A stretch of 64,000 bases of DNA, from the NCBI GenBank assembly GCA_918807975.1, contig OU964918.1:38176477-38240476 (forward strand), written 5' to 3'. Below the pieces are notes generated by a model. That model made no database searches, was not told where the DNA came from, and saw only the letters and a program-made list of their open reading frames with translations. A program made the position numbers and the translations under genes. Shown piece by piece: positions 21,430 to 33,081 of this stretch. Numbering within the stretch: the first letter of the stretch is position 1; the number at the start of each line of letters is the position of its first letter. The DNA is from Aplidium turbinatum (taxonomy: Eukaryota; Chordata; Ascidiacea; Aplousobranchia; Polyclinidae).

Positions 21430-22620
21430 ATATTTATTAGGAAAAGATTGTACTAAAACAAGAAGCGAAAAATATACTAGAGTAGTCTATTACGAACGCA
21501 TTGTTTGATTTGTTGTGATGTAATAATACCAAAAGTAGTGATAAAGCGAGCAACGCGATACGCACGCTGTTACGGTAATTCACGTTAAAAAACTCACCGG
21601 GAGGGGAAAGTAAGTTAATTTTGGGTTGATTCAACGTTCGAGTCAGCACAAATTGATTTAATTTTTCCGGCGGGTTATATTGCGTAACAACAATGCCCAA
21701 TAAGAAATTTACGTTTGTTTTACATTAATTCGACATCTAGCGACGTTGAATTATCATAAAATAACGTGAATTACTCAACCAGGTACAGGTAACATATTAA
21801 TAGCTCCCTGCGAGAAGATCGCCTCGATTTACGTAAGCTTATAAGCCAACATAATTTCGGCACAATTGGGACACTGCGAGCAACACAAAGTCTGTTTGAT
21901 GAACTAGTCAGAATCGGTATCATCAGATGCTGTATCAGCTGGACGAGATAACGGAAAGCGAGGCGTAACAAGAAGTAGATGCTTACAATAATTTGACGTC
22001 TACTGGAGTTAAATCAATGCAAATAGCAGGCCTTGAAACACCTTTTTTTTCCGGCGGCCAAACGTGTCCGACTGAAGCAAGCTGTTCGGCGGCCAATCAC
22101 AAGCACATGGCGGCCATCGGAACTTCGACACACATTTTTACTTCGGCAGAAGCGAAAAGTATACTAGAGTAGTCTATCACGACCGCACTGTTTGATTTGT
22201 TGTGATGTAATAATACCAAAAGTAGCGATAAAGCGAGCTACAAGATACGCACGTGGCACGCTGTTGCAGGAATTCACGTTAAATAACTCACGGGGAAAGT
22301 AAGTTAATTTTGGGTTGATTCAACGTTCGAGTCAGCACAAATCGATTTAATTTTTCCGCTCGGTTATATTGCGTAACAACAATGCCCAATAAGAAAGTTA
22401 CGTTTGTTTTACATTAATTCGACATCTAGCAACGTTGAATTATCATAAAATAACGTGAATTGCTCAACCAGATTCAGGTAACAAATTAATAGCTCCCTGC
22501 GAGAAGATTGCCTCGATTTACGTATATACACTAACATAATTTCTGCACAATTGGGATACTGCGAACAACACAAAGTCTGTTTGATAAAGAACTAGCTGTC
22601 GGAATCGGAATCATCAGATG
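21430..22620. repeat. tandem duplication of about 0.5 kb
   Basis: The text AAGCGAAAAATATACTAGAG..TAATACCAAAAGTAG..GATACGCAC (21462 onward) returns at about 22150 with few changes and runs in parallel through TTTGGGTTGATTCAACGTTC and AACAATGCCCAATAAGAAA to the ATCATCAGATGCTGTATC word (near 21920 and 22610). The second copy is extended into the acidic ORF. Confidence 0.85.
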
Positions 22621-22792
22621 CTGTATCGGAGCACGAGGTTGTCGCGTCATCACTGGAATCAGACACATCAAGAGGCTCATAGCTTGGCTGTAAATCTATA
22701 TCGTCTTTGCCGTTCGCAATGAAGCGTCCACGTTTTGCGGCTTTCGGGCTTTGATACCACTCCACAGGCCTCTTTTTTTCATAAAGATCCAT
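22592..22792 (-). CDS. short acidic ORF, 66 aa, unknown
   Basis: Not a recognised family. The N-terminus is basic (YEKKRPVEWYQSPKAAKRGR); the rest is strongly acidic and Ser-rich (EPLDVSDSSDDATTS, then DTASDDSDSDS). It could be the first exon of a transposase whose remainder is lost, since piggyBac- and pogo-like proteins often start with such tails. The same segment recurs at 8890-9085, and degenerately at 21771-21971, so it travels with the repeat. Confidence 0.4.
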   Translation of the reverse strand: MDLYEKKRPVEWYQSPKAAKRGRFIANGKDDIDLQPSYEPLDVSDSSDDATTSCSDTASDDSDSDS

Positions 22793-24254
22793 CAGGGTGT
22801 TGACTAGGGAATAAATCTATGCTGTGCCATAACGACTGGGAAGAATGTTTAACCCTAACATTACAAGCGCTCGTGTGGCCTCGGCATTTTCATTGCCGAC
22901 GCTAATGCGCCATTTGCCGACGCTAATTTTGAAGACTGAATTTATCGCATTAATAAAGTGTATTGTGGTGTCACTTGCATCCAGCTTATCGTCAGACATC
23001 AGCTGCTTGATCACTCAATAATGTTAACAATTCAAGCATATACAGGGTGTATTGTGATTTATCGAGTGCTTTAACTCTTTTCTCGTCCTTTGTGATTATA
23101 AGTGGCAAAGTACTACTACTTCATTTACAAGGCCGCTTGTGTAAAATTTTCTCGGAACTTCATGGCGGACAAAATGTCGGTTTTTGTAGGTTAATCGCGG
23201 CGATGGCCGCCTTCAGTTTCGAGGCCTGAATTATAGGGTGATATTTTTATAAAAGATTCTCCCAGCTGGGCACGTGTCTAAGCGCCGGCGAAGTAGGAAG
23301 TAACCCAAATAAAACATCCAGCAATAGTAAGATTGAATCAACATTCTAGTCTGGTGTAGTCTAAGAAAATTAGTTTTTTCTTGTAATCTTGTTGTCCTTA
23401 CAATCACCTCGGCAATTGCCGACGCTAATTTCGAAAAGTGTGGTTAGTCTTTCTCACAAAGACTGCGTTTAGCGTCGCTGCAGCAATTAAGCTTTAATAG
23501 GTTGGATGTTTTCTTTCTTGCATCTTGCGATCTTATGAGCGCTGCTAAACTAAACAAACTTCTTTTATGTTTTCCTTTGCGACCTAAAAAGCGCGTGACT
23601 CGTGACCTGTTATCTTTAAAGTGGCGCCTTCGGATTTGCCGCATTTGTAAAAGCGATTGTTTTTAGTAGGTCTTTAGTTTGTATCGGTTATTTTATTGTC
23701 ATGTTCATTATGATGTCATATTCACATTCCCTTACGCTGACCGGGAACTGAAGTTTGATTGTGACGTAACGAAAGTGAGACCATTCGGAGAAAAGATCAA
23801 ATTGCCGACGCAAATTTGGAGTAAAGATTAAACGTGGCTTTCTCTCACCAGGAATTGCCAGCTGTGGCAGTTGCCGTAGCAACAACAATGCAGTGCGTAC
23901 CTCCGTTTTTCCACGCAGCGTTGTTACGGAATTGCTTTGTTCTGTCGGATACCTAGCGAGAGACATAGCGTAAAACAAGAAGTTGCGCTGCAGTTGGTTG
24001 GATAGTCCAGCGTTTAAGAAAAACGGAAATAATTGTAACGAACACTTCATAAGTGGCATGAAAACAGGGTGGGCGAAACATATTTTGCCCACCCTCGTTT
24101 CACGGCAGGGTGGGCGTCGCCCACCCTGCCCACCCTATTTCGACGCCTATGGAGTCCTATAGACGCAAACAAACATCAGCATTTTGAATGTAAGCAATCA
24201 GTCGGCTAGAAAGTTTGCCCCCCCCCCGGCAATTTTCAAAACCCAGCGCCTATG

Positions 24255-24747
24255 CCATGATGATCTTGCTGTCAACTAACATATTCTTTAGAAAAGTGAT
24301 AAACATGATACATAGGTATTAAAAAAGTAGAAAGTAGATAAGTAGAAAATAGATAGACTGTGTGAAAAATGGAAGCAATCACTATAGTATACAGTATACA
24401 ATCATGGTGTTGGGCCTAAAATATTAACTGAAAAACCTGCTGATTGGATCTTCAATTTTTAATCCTCCAACACAAAATCCAGTTGGTCCTTTTAAAAGTT
24501 GAGTTATGAACGGATAAATCCAGTGACAGACTCCAAATTCATTTAATTCCACTCTTGACATTATGGTTCTTATAGATCAAGCCTAATGTGAACGTTCTTT
24601 CAAAATTTTGTTACAGATAAGCAGAAAAATTAAGGTATGTTTGCATATACCACAACTATTTGAAAACATAAGGCATTATTATTTCACTGGCTAAGCCGTA
24701 CAGGCATAACATACAGGTTAAACTTTAATATCTCCTCACAAATTCCT
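24255..24747. other. about 500 bp without a recognised feature
   Basis: AT-rich spacer between two transposon stacks. No repeat border or ORF above 60 codons that I can interpret. Confidence 0.4.
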
Positions 24748-25381
24748 TATATATACAGTAGGGTGGCCCTTAAATATCATTTTTCTGAAATTTACTGCTC
24801 CAAACCTTTAAAAAGTTTCGTCCTTACAAAAAATGAGGTCTTGCAAAATAATTTTAAATTTGAACATAATTTAGAGGGTGCACAAGACCCCTCAAGTTCC
24901 GCATCCCCCAAAATGCAAAATTTGGATATCTCGAAAACCGCTTGAGTTAGAGATGTGCTTTTGGTGTCAAAAGATGCGCAAGACAAGGTTTTCTATATGC
25001 TTTCTGAACATTGCATATGCCTATCTTGAGTAGAAAAGCAGTAATTTTGAAAAAAATACTTTTTAGGAGTTTTGCGTGTAAGATTCATAGTTAAACAATA
25101 GTGCAGACCAAAAACCACAATTTTACAATTTACCTTTCTAACCTGTTAAATTGTGATGTTACAAGTAAACAAATAGCACTGTTTAAAGTGACTAGAAATC
25201 CAGCGACCTGGGCATCAGATACACAATGTTCATAACCTTTAACAACCTGTAAGTACTGTTTTCATGTCTCTAAGTCTAGCTGAGTTCCGAGCTAATCATT
25301 AGCTCGGAACTCAGCTTTAAGTTTCACATCAATTTTATGAAGTTTTACATTAGCTCTTCATTGTGTGTGAGGATGCGGTTA

Positions 25382-25745
25382 TTATTCCTCTATGAGAGCT
25401 ACACCTCGCTCAGCGTGGTCATCTGTGACAGTTAGAGTGTCTACTATGTTTGATGCCTCACAGTAACCATCACAGATCGCCCAGGTTTCTGGATCCTGTT
25501 CCAAAAACTCAGTTGATATGTCCAGTTTTTTGAACAGTGACAATGACCCCTTAATGACCTGGTCAGAAAACTCCAGTCGATCAGTCATTGCAGAATTGAT
25601 TGTCCGTCGTTAAGGGGCATCCTCAGTTTCTTCCCGCTCTTGTATTGCTTTGACCATGAGTCTTTAGGTTTGGGCCGATACAGAACGATCAAAAAAGGCA
25701 AGGGCAGCTAGTTCTTCAGACAGCTCTTCTTCAGACATTCTTCAG
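25382..25745 (-). pseudogene. transposase-like C-terminal fragment in an inverted segment
   Basis: Minus-strand reading: SEELAALAFFDRSVSAQT, stops, then FSDQVIKGSLSLFKKLDIS..WAICDGYCEASN..DDHAERGVALIEE. The DxAERGV motif near the C-terminus is one I remember from a widespread but poorly characterised transposon protein family of invertebrates. SEELA(A/T)LAFFDRSVSAQT also occurs on the plus strand at 26820-26870, so this inverted segment duplicates part of the main coding region. Confidence 0.55.
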
Positions 25746-25927
25746 CACCCTCTAAATTATCTTCAAATTTAAAATTTTTTTGCAAGACCTTATTTTTTGT
25801 AAGGACGAAACTTTTTAAGGGTTTGGAGGAGTAAATTTCAAAAAAATGAAAAATTTACATTAGCCTAATGTAAAACTTCATAAAATTCATGTAAAACTTA
25901 AAGCTGAGTTCCGACCTAATGTTCCTG

Positions 25928-26917
25928 CGGTTGTCAACTGGGATGGAAAGCTTCTCAGAGACTTAACAACCAAACAGCATGTCAACCGCTTGCCGATTAT
26001 TGAAACTGGTAATGGGGTTTCTCAGCTGTTGCAAGAAGCAAAATACCCAAACGGAACGGGATCAAAACAAGCAAAAGTTGCTGTAGAAGCTCTCAATGAA
26101 TGGGGCCTAATAGAACAAGTGATTGCATTATCATTTGACACTACTGCTTCCAACACAGGGTGAAAGCTTGGCTCATGTGTCCTCATTGAACAAGAGCTGC
26201 AAAAAGATCTATTGTATCTAGCATGCTGCCATCATATTCATGAGCTGCTAGTACAAACAGCTTTTACCACAATCATGAGAAGCACTGCTTCACCAGATGT
26301 TCTGGTATTTAAAAGATTTCAAACACGCTGGGAGTTTATAGGCAAGACGAGGTTCACCACAATAGCTGAAAACAAAGAAATAGCTGATACAGTCATCGAT
26401 GTGGATCTATAATAGCTTGGGCTGAAAAATCTTTGAAGGAAAGAAAAGATTTACGTGATGATGATGATACAGAGAATTTATAGAGCTCTCATTAATTTTT
26501 ATGGTAGCTATTCCTCCGAGAGGTGTTCATTTTATAATTTCTGGCCCAATGCATCATGCTAGAAGGATGTCGAAGATTTTGTACTCATTAAAAGTTTGGA
26601 TGTTTTATGACCAGTTTAAACTTGCAGAAAGAGAAAGGAGTGGGCTCTTGCAAACGTGTATTTTTGCTACAAAATTGTATCTTAAGGCATAGATAGAATC
26701 TCCTGCTGCAGCCCCGAATAACGATCTAAATCTTTTGAAGTCTTTTAAAACATATTCCAACATTAACACTGCAGTGTCGAATGCTGTATTATCCACGTTT
26801 TCCTCCCACCTGCGGTATCTGTCTGAAGAACTAGCTACCCTTGCCTTTTTTGATCGTTCTGTATCGGCCCAAACCAAACCCACTTTAGCTGACAAGCATG
26901 TGTTGGCAAACAATTAA
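25928..26917 (+). pseudogene. hAT-like (RNase-H fold) transposase relic
   Basis: The plus strand encodes VVNWDGKLLRDL, HVNRLPIIETGNGVSQLL, NEWGLIEQVIALSFDTTASNTG, then LACCHHIHELLVQTAF and LFKRFQTRWEF. The pair SFDTTASNTG and CCHHIHELL corresponds in spacing to the conserved Asp block and C-x2-H block of hAT transposases, but overall this is a divergent group. Stops at about 26161 and 26410 and drifting frames afterwards show it is dead. The last piece contains YLSEELATLAFFDRSVSAQ. Confidence 0.6.
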
Positions 26918-27904
26918 CAATGCGGACAGAAAAACTATGTGATTTTCATGCCAAGGCAATGCGAAAAACTAGTTAATTTTGCCGTCAGTGATTGATATTC
27001 CGATAAAGCCCAATAATTTGTCATAATGCTAAGCTTATGCTTTGTATCATATAGTTCATTGCGCATTGTTTTCCTATTTTTGATTACAAGAAGTGCTTTT
27101 GTAGCCTTTTTCAAAAACAAATTACCGAATCTCAGAATTTACATGCATTTTCTCGTAAGGACCACCTTACCCGACCTTGTTATTTGTGTGAGGACCACCC
27201 TACTACCCTAAAACACATGTTTGCAATGTTCTATTTGTTTATTTGTAACATCACAATTTAACAGGTTAGAAAGGTAAATTGTAAAATTGTGGTTTTTGGT
27301 CTGCATTATTGTTTAACTATGAATCTTACACGCAAAACTCCTAAAAAGTATTTTTTCAAAATTACTGCTTTTCTACTCAAGATAGGCATATTCAATGTTT
27401 AGAAAGCATATAGAAAACCTTGTCTTGCGCATCTTTAGACACCAAAAGCACATCTCTAGCTCAAGCGGTTTTCGACATATCCAAATTTTGCATTTTTGGG
27501 GGGATGCGGAACTTGAGGGGTCTTGTGCACCCTCCAAATTATCTTCAAATTTAAATTTTTTTTGCAAGACCTCATTTTTTGTAAGGACGAAACTTTTTAA
27601 GGGTTTGGAGCAGTAAATTTCAGAAAAATGATTTTTAAGGGCCACCCTAATATACAGTGTTGTACGCGTCATTGAAATAAATTGACGGCGTCAGCGCGAA
27701 TTGCCTAAAAACTTTGCGACATAAAGTATTGTGTAAGCTCTTAAAGAATTTGACGGCGTCAGCGCTAATTTCTAGCGCTATTTTTTGCCAGCGTATTATA
27801 AGACGGAAATATTTCAACCAAGTTTAGGCTAACGATAGCTATAAATAAAGACCAGGTATTATGTTTTGAGACTGTATTGTAATTAGCTGCTTAGCTTATT
27901 AGTT

Positions 27905-28555
27905 ATTTCCTTACAGAAAAACAAGCATTTCAATACGTTTGTCTGACAATCTGCTGCGTTTGGGACCCATATTGTCCTTTTCAAGTGAAAACATGCATTC
28001 TACAGCAGCGCTGGTTGGTATTGGTGTGTTGTATTTCAAAAACAAGTTGAAAGCGTTTACTCGGAAAGGGTGTCCGACGTTTTTTCGTAAACAAATGTTC
28101 GTAAAACAATTGTTCGTAAACAATTGTTCTTAAATATAATAATTGTTCGTAAAATTAATTCTTTGTAAAACAATTCTTCCTAAAGCATTTTTTTGTGCAT
28201 GCAGTTGAAATTTGATGTAGCCTATACGAAGAATTGTTTTACGGATTTCATTTTACGAACAACAGTTTACGAACAATTGTTTTACGAACAACTGTTTACG
28301 AAGAATTGTATTACGAACAACTGCTTACGAACAATTTACCTATAACCCTCGGAAAGGTATCACTGTTCCAAGCGTGCTGTGATAGTTTAGCATGTATAAA
28401 TCTTTTAACGAGGTCCATTGGTCCACTGCAGCAATATCGCTCTTTTCAGGGGCATAGAGCTCTTGAAATAAAGTATCTTCAACGTCCGCGATGCCATTCA
28501 TGGATTTTTTGCTTTCTGTGTCTGAACCCTCATTCTCAATACATGGGTGATCACT
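27905..28555 (-). pseudogene. hAT transposase C-terminal remnant
   Basis: Reading leftward from 28555: DVEDTLFQELYAPEKSD, LKDLYMLNYHSTLGTVIPF, then a MITE (28070-28347), then LFLKYNTPIPTSAAVECMFS and RSRLSDKRIEMLVFL. The latter is the classical hATC signature (YNTxLPSSAAVERxFS..RxRLSD..E..xFL). It belongs to the outer hAT at 24756-29708. Confidence 0.75.
28070..28347. mobile_element. TTCGTAA-repeat MITE, copy 1
   Basis: Bounded by CTCGGAAAGG on both sides (28060-28069 and 28348-28357). It begins GTGTCCGACG and ends TATAACC. The two halves are built from AATTGTTCGTAAA words and their reverse complement, so the single strand folds on itself. A central TGCATGCAGTTGAAATTTGA..GTAGCCTATACGAAG segment is shared with copy 2 at 62106-62366, which lies in reverse orientation. 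Confidence 0.85.
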
Positions 28556-29708
28556 AGGGCAACCAATTTTTTGACCTAAAAACTTAAAATTTTGACTTTA
28601 TAATTTACAAAATTTGACCTAATTTTGACAATAACATTCTGCGTTTGCAACCCAAATGCGAAATACAAAGCATATTAAAAATCAAATCGTTAGATAAGGA
28701 TAACTTCTTTTTCTAATGAAATAAAAGAAAAATGTGGAAGACTCAACGACACCACAGCTAACAAACAGGTAATGAAAGTCACTCGAAAAACTGCAAAAGA
28801 TAAATATGGAATGTCTTTAAATATCGCAAAATTACTGAGTTCTGCAGTATTATACTTCAACGTCAAGTATTGTTTCACATTATCGCCTTTGAAGTTCCTG
28901 TCTTCTGTCATTCACCTTTAGGTGGTATGGTAAACTTAGAAGCGTAATCAAGCAATGTACTACAAACTTTAGAAGAATTTGATTGTTTAACGTTAAGAAT
29001 AATTATAGACTGGCTAAAGACAAATTTGAGAACATCAGGAAGCTAAAACTCAATACCGGTACTATTATGTATAATGGTTCGAAAATTCACCTAACCAAGA
29101 CCACCAAAGACCAAATCACCTGCCTTCCACAGTCCACACCTAGCCTACTTAATATTCAATCGACAATCGTCAGTAGCGGGTGAAACAAGATTATTACCTC
29201 AAAAATTGCAACAACTGGATGATTACGTCAGAATAGCAACAAAAAATCAGTATCGGTGTAGCTATAATAAAATATCAATAGAGAGTTCGAAGAAAAACTA
29301 CGTTAAAAGAAAATTTTGACCTAACCAGGAAATTTGACTTTTTTTTGACTTAATAACTTTGAAACCACTCTTCGTGTCAGCCTGAAATTAGTTTATGGAC
29401 GTTTTATAAACTTTGAACAAGGCAGAAAAATTTTGACTTTATTGACTTTTGGTTCCAGGGAGCCATTCCAACCAACGCAAAAGCCGGTAATTCGGATGAG
29501 TTGCGCTGGCCAGAATACATTGTGAAACCATAGGTGAAACTCTTATTGTGAAATGAGATTTTCCATGAAAACAAAAATTGACGCATAGCGCTTGACGCTT
29601 AAATCGGCAAAATAGTTGACGGCGCTATCACTTCCGTCAACTGAAAAATAAATTGTCGGCGCTAGCCTCAGCGTCAACAAAAAGTTGACGCCGTCAAATT
29701 CAACACTG

Positions 29709-30304
29709 CATATATATAACTCCCAAAACAAAACCTGAGTTAGATGTCAAATGGATGAATAAGTGGTTAAAGGCACCTGCATGATGCTTCAAAGAGTGCC
29801 TGTTCATTGAAAATTTTGAAACAAAGTTTTCGCAAAATTAAAGTCACATTTTTGAGTTTTTTAGGTTACAAAAAACTGCCCTACTTATAGGTAATACAAT
29901 GTGGCTTATGGGTAATTTGGCGTCACTTATGGTCAATTTGAAGTGGCATATGGGAACTTATAGACAATTCCGCCGGACTTATGGGTAATTCGGCAGGGTT
30001 TATGGGTAATTTGACGTGGTATAGGGGTACCATACTTACGGGCAATTTGTGGGACTGCAGATAGTGTGGTCTGCAGTTTGTTCCACAGTGCCACACTCCC
30101 ATTTGTGCATGTTGCAGGCTTACAGCGGAATAGTCCGACACCAGTGTGCAAGCAATTGAGCTGCACCCAGGCCTTCCTTAACAAAAGCATTCCGATTGGG
30201 AGTGGGCTGGTGCCGGAGACGAAACTTTGGAGTCTTGAAGAGTTGATCTTGATTGTATAAAGATACCATAGGTGGGCTTGCCTTTTCGTCCTATTAGCCT
30301 AAAT
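29709..30304. other. spacer with a short degenerate tandem repeat
   Basis: 29890-30020 contains five or six diverged copies of a roughly 27-bp phrase near ACTTATGGGTAATTTGGCGT. The rest has no interpretable feature. Confidence 0.5.
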
Positions 30305-30739
30305 CAGGGTCACCAAACTTGTTTGTCTGAGGGCCGGATTGCTGCCAGATTAACAGCTGCGGACCGGATGCAAATTGCAAAAAAATATACAACTATTTAG
30401 AATCTCCATTGACTTGAATTGAGCACAATAAATAACAAAGTCAGCGGTGGAATAGCAAAGTTGTGATGAAAATTGAAAGGTTGCTGAAAAAGTTATCCCC
30501 TGCTGTGATACACTACACTGCTGTGATACCGTACATCGTGCTCTTGAAAAAACATTACATCTTTCCAAATTTGTCCTAGGCTGTCCCCATTTGTAATGGC
30601 CTAATGATAAAAACAGAACACCAACATGTAGGCTGCCTGGTGGAAAAATGTACAAAAAGTTTGGTATCTTTTTTCCTAACAGTTCTAGTGCAGCGGTTAT
30701 TTCCGCAGCACGTGGCAGGCCGTAGTTTGGTGACCTCTG
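30305..30739. mobile_element. hAT-type MITE (CAGGGTCACCAAACT)
   Basis: The left end CAGGGTCACCAAACTTG and right end TAGTTTGGTGACCTCTG are inverted. Exact 8-bp duplication GCCTAAAT (30297-30304 and 30740-30747). The subterminal GAGGGCCGGATTG / GGACCGG text resembles common animal hAT MITEs. No coding capacity. Confidence 0.88.
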
Positions 30740-31500
30740 GCCTAAATCTACATCTTCAATCACCGTAAGTTTGAACACAACAAGCAAAAATACTGGTGTT
30801 TATTACAATATACTAATAATAATTAATCAGCAAACTATCAGTAGTAGTATTACCATTTACCACAACGTCTGTTTCCACTTTCCATTCAACCAACCTTTCT
30901 AATCTGCCAGCGTTGCCAGATTTTAGCGCTTGAATTATCGCACAGCTTCTCAAATTCCACAAACCCAACTATACTTTACTGACAACATTTCTTCGCGGCA
31001 TATCGACTCGGAGAGTTCTTTTTTCAAGTTCGAGGCGACGTCTAGAACAGTGTTTCTCAACTGGGAGTCCGCGGACCATAAGGTGTCTGCAAAGCGATTT
31101 CAGGGGATCTGTGAAAGTTTCAGAATTTACAGTATGATTGATAAACTAAATTTAAAAATTGGTTGTGCTTTATTTCTGTATTACAGTGATTCTCAAACTG
31201 AACGTCGCAACGCACTAGTGCACCCTTTGAAATTTCAAAGACCACCGCACAAAGGTTTAAGTTTCTAACTAAAAATAATCAAAGAAATATGTTAAATTGT
31301 TTAACAAAGCTTAACTTAATTCTTCTCAGACAACTGATTGTTGATCAATGCTTAACTTAGAAATGCAAACCAGTCTATACTACCTATCATTGAATTGTTA
31401 TGGGCCACCACAAAATAAGTGTGACTCACCCAGAAACTCACCCAAACTCTAATCTTAATTCGAGAACCTTAACCCGAAAATGAGGTTCGGTTTATCAACT
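30740..31500. other. spacer with two hAT left-end fragments
   Basis: CAGTGTTTCTCAACTGGGAG at 31050 and CAGTGATTCTCAAACTGAAC at 31186 look like left ends of two hAT families, but no matching right ends or duplications follow. They are treated as truncated scraps. Confidence 0.4.
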
Positions 31501-31639
31501 ACAGTAGAATTCGCCTATAACGGCTTCGTTTATAACATCAATTCGCCTATTACGTCACATTTCGCTCGGTCCCGGCAGAATTCCTATCTTTTACGTACAT
31601 TGTAGTTCGGCTACAACAGCATCGCCTATAACGTCAATT

Positions 31640-32900
31640 CGCATGTAACAGCACCCTTTATTGGTCCCCAGACGCCTTTTGTTCGTTTATAACGTCACTT
31701 TCAGCCAGGGACCTCAGAATACCGGGACCGCTCACTGGAGAATTTTCGGTGCTTTAGTGGCCACTAGTAGGGTAAAAAAACACACACGTTTTTGAGAATT
31801 ATGAATGTGATTCTTTGAGGTCGATAGTGGTCTGTTTTTTGCAAGCAAGTGATGAATCCTCATGATGTGTAATTTTATTATAACAGATGGTATTCCTAAC
31901 ATATGAGTACAAGCAATAACGTGGTGGTTCTTGGTTTAAGAGACTTAGCTGAAGACTAATTGCTACCCTACTGACTGAGAGATGACTTTTAAGCTTATGA
32001 TTTTCAAGCTAACTTAAATCTGTTTCTAGCTGTTTCAGTGGCAAGTACTATTATTACTTCACTAGCTGGTACAAACAGGTTATTTTAAGCATAGATTGTA
32101 GTCATGGTCATCCCTTTTACATCAGCAATAAACATGTGTTGGGGTGGGTACCGTACTGTTTCTCCAGTTCTGATAAACTTCCTAATAATTTTGTAAACTT
32201 TTGATCAGCAATGTTGCCTTTCACCTATCAGGCTACATACCTTAGAAGTTTTACTCCAGTAGACTATACTTTTTTTGCAGGTTTTCATAATGGTAAAGTG
32301 ATTTTTTTTTGTACTGTAGTCAACTTATATTTAATTGCAAGGTTTTAGCTGTTTTTTTGGTTGAACTATCTATGTCGCTGTGCAACAATAGCAATATCAA
32401 GTGAATTTAAGCATTACAGTTAGGCTACACACTACAAGATAAAAACAGTGCACTTTTTTCTTCTCCTCTCGTCCTTTGCTTTAAAAGAGAAAAAGAATAC
32501 GGCATAACCAGTCAAATAGTGTTTCAGATTAAAAGACCGGAGCCGGTCAAATAGCCACTGCCTTCAATATGCGTTATATCACTAGCCTATCAGTTACTTT
32601 ACATGATTTTATTAGGTTAATAATTTGGAAGTGGCTATTTTTCCACAATCAGGTGTTGCCAGAGTTAGGATTAAAGTTAGGAAGAGTTAAGGTAAGGGTT
32701 AGAGTTAGGAATAAGATTAGGGTTTTGATCTTCCCAGGACTAAAAAAATTTCCAAAATACAAGTAGCCTATTTGTTTTCAACAGCTTTAAACTTTTCTCA
32801 AATTAGGGCAGAATTCCTTATCTGGCAACACTATTGAGGCTATTATTACACTATATAGTGTAAATATAGCCACAGCCTAATAATTTTTGCTTAATGTCTA
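31640..32900. other. element interior, no gene recognised
   Basis: Noncoding, AT-rich. GTTAGGGTT-like words at 32660-32720 are the only pattern seen. Confidence 0.35.
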
Positions 32901-32955
32901 AATAAATATATATATACAACTAAGGATAGTGCTGTTATGCCAGTGTTGAGATACC

Positions 32956-33081
32956 ATGGTGTTTACTTGCTGTATTCCGAAATGTAAAACTGGATGTAAA
33001 ACAAACAAACCAACCACCACTGAAAAAATCACATTGTTCAAATTTCGAGCTGGTAAAATTCTACAACGAAAGTGGATGTAG
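32956..33081 (+). pseudogene. THAP domain start of a P-element-like transposase
   Basis: ATG followed by VFTCCIPKCKTGCKTNK..KITLFKFRAGKILQRKWM, then a stop. This is the N-terminal half of a THAP zinc finger (C-x4-C near the start; the later C-x2-H half is missing here). THAP domains head the transposases of P elements and their domesticated relatives (THAP9). Further P-like pieces lie downstream at 33801-34090 and 36700-37293. Confidence 0.65.

Larger units (their letters stand above)
21233..24153. mobile_element. CATAGGCGTCGA element with internal tandem duplication
   Basis: The ends CATAGGCGTCGAT and TTCGACGCCTATG are inverted repeats. TATAGAC occurs just outside both borders (18671-18677, beyond the hAT insertion, and 24159-24165), probably the target duplication. 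The interior contains about 0.5 kb duplicated in tandem (21430-21970 and 22140-22620), a CAGGCCTT..AGGCCTG pair at 22028-23228, and GCCCACCCTGCC repeats at the right end. It encodes only short acidic ORFs. Confidence 0.6.
16946..24254. mobile_element. outer element of a nested stack (CATAGGCGC ends)
   Basis: The ends CATAGGCGCCG and AGCGCCTATG are inverted, with an exact 8-bp duplication CCATGATG (16938-16945 and 24255-24262), so hAT-type. Its own sequence is short; most of the 7.3 kb is later insertions: 17244-18634, 18683-21224 and 21233-24153. The related uninterrupted fragment at 5803-5990 shows how the flanks joined before those insertions. Confidence 0.75.
24760..27648. mobile_element. 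large element with ~420-bp terminal inverted repeats (AGGGTGGCCCTTAAA)
   Basis: The left repeat 24760-25180 and right repeat 27230-27648 are near-identical inverted copies, starting AGGGTGGCCCTT and ending AAGGGCCACCCT. Flanks share ATATACAGT, an 8-9 bp duplication. Inside, a segment (about 25295-25915) is itself inverted: its borders contain the same TCGGAACTCAGCTTTAAGTT text in opposite orientations, with a third partial copy of the terminal sequence at 25745-25860. Coding relics run in both directions accordingly. Confidence 0.85.
24756..29708 (-). mobile_element. decayed hAT element split by a large TIR element
   Basis: The right end is ATTCAACACTG (29698-29708) and the left end CAGTGTTG is at 27655. 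An earlier CAGT at 24756 is separated from it by the inserted 24760-27648 element, whose target duplication contains the CAGT. Outer flanks TATATATA (24748-24755) and CATATATA (29709-29716) agree at 7 of 8 positions. Subterminal TTGACGGCGTCAGCGC words occur on both sides. The interior carries a minus-strand hATC remnant. Confidence 0.65.
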
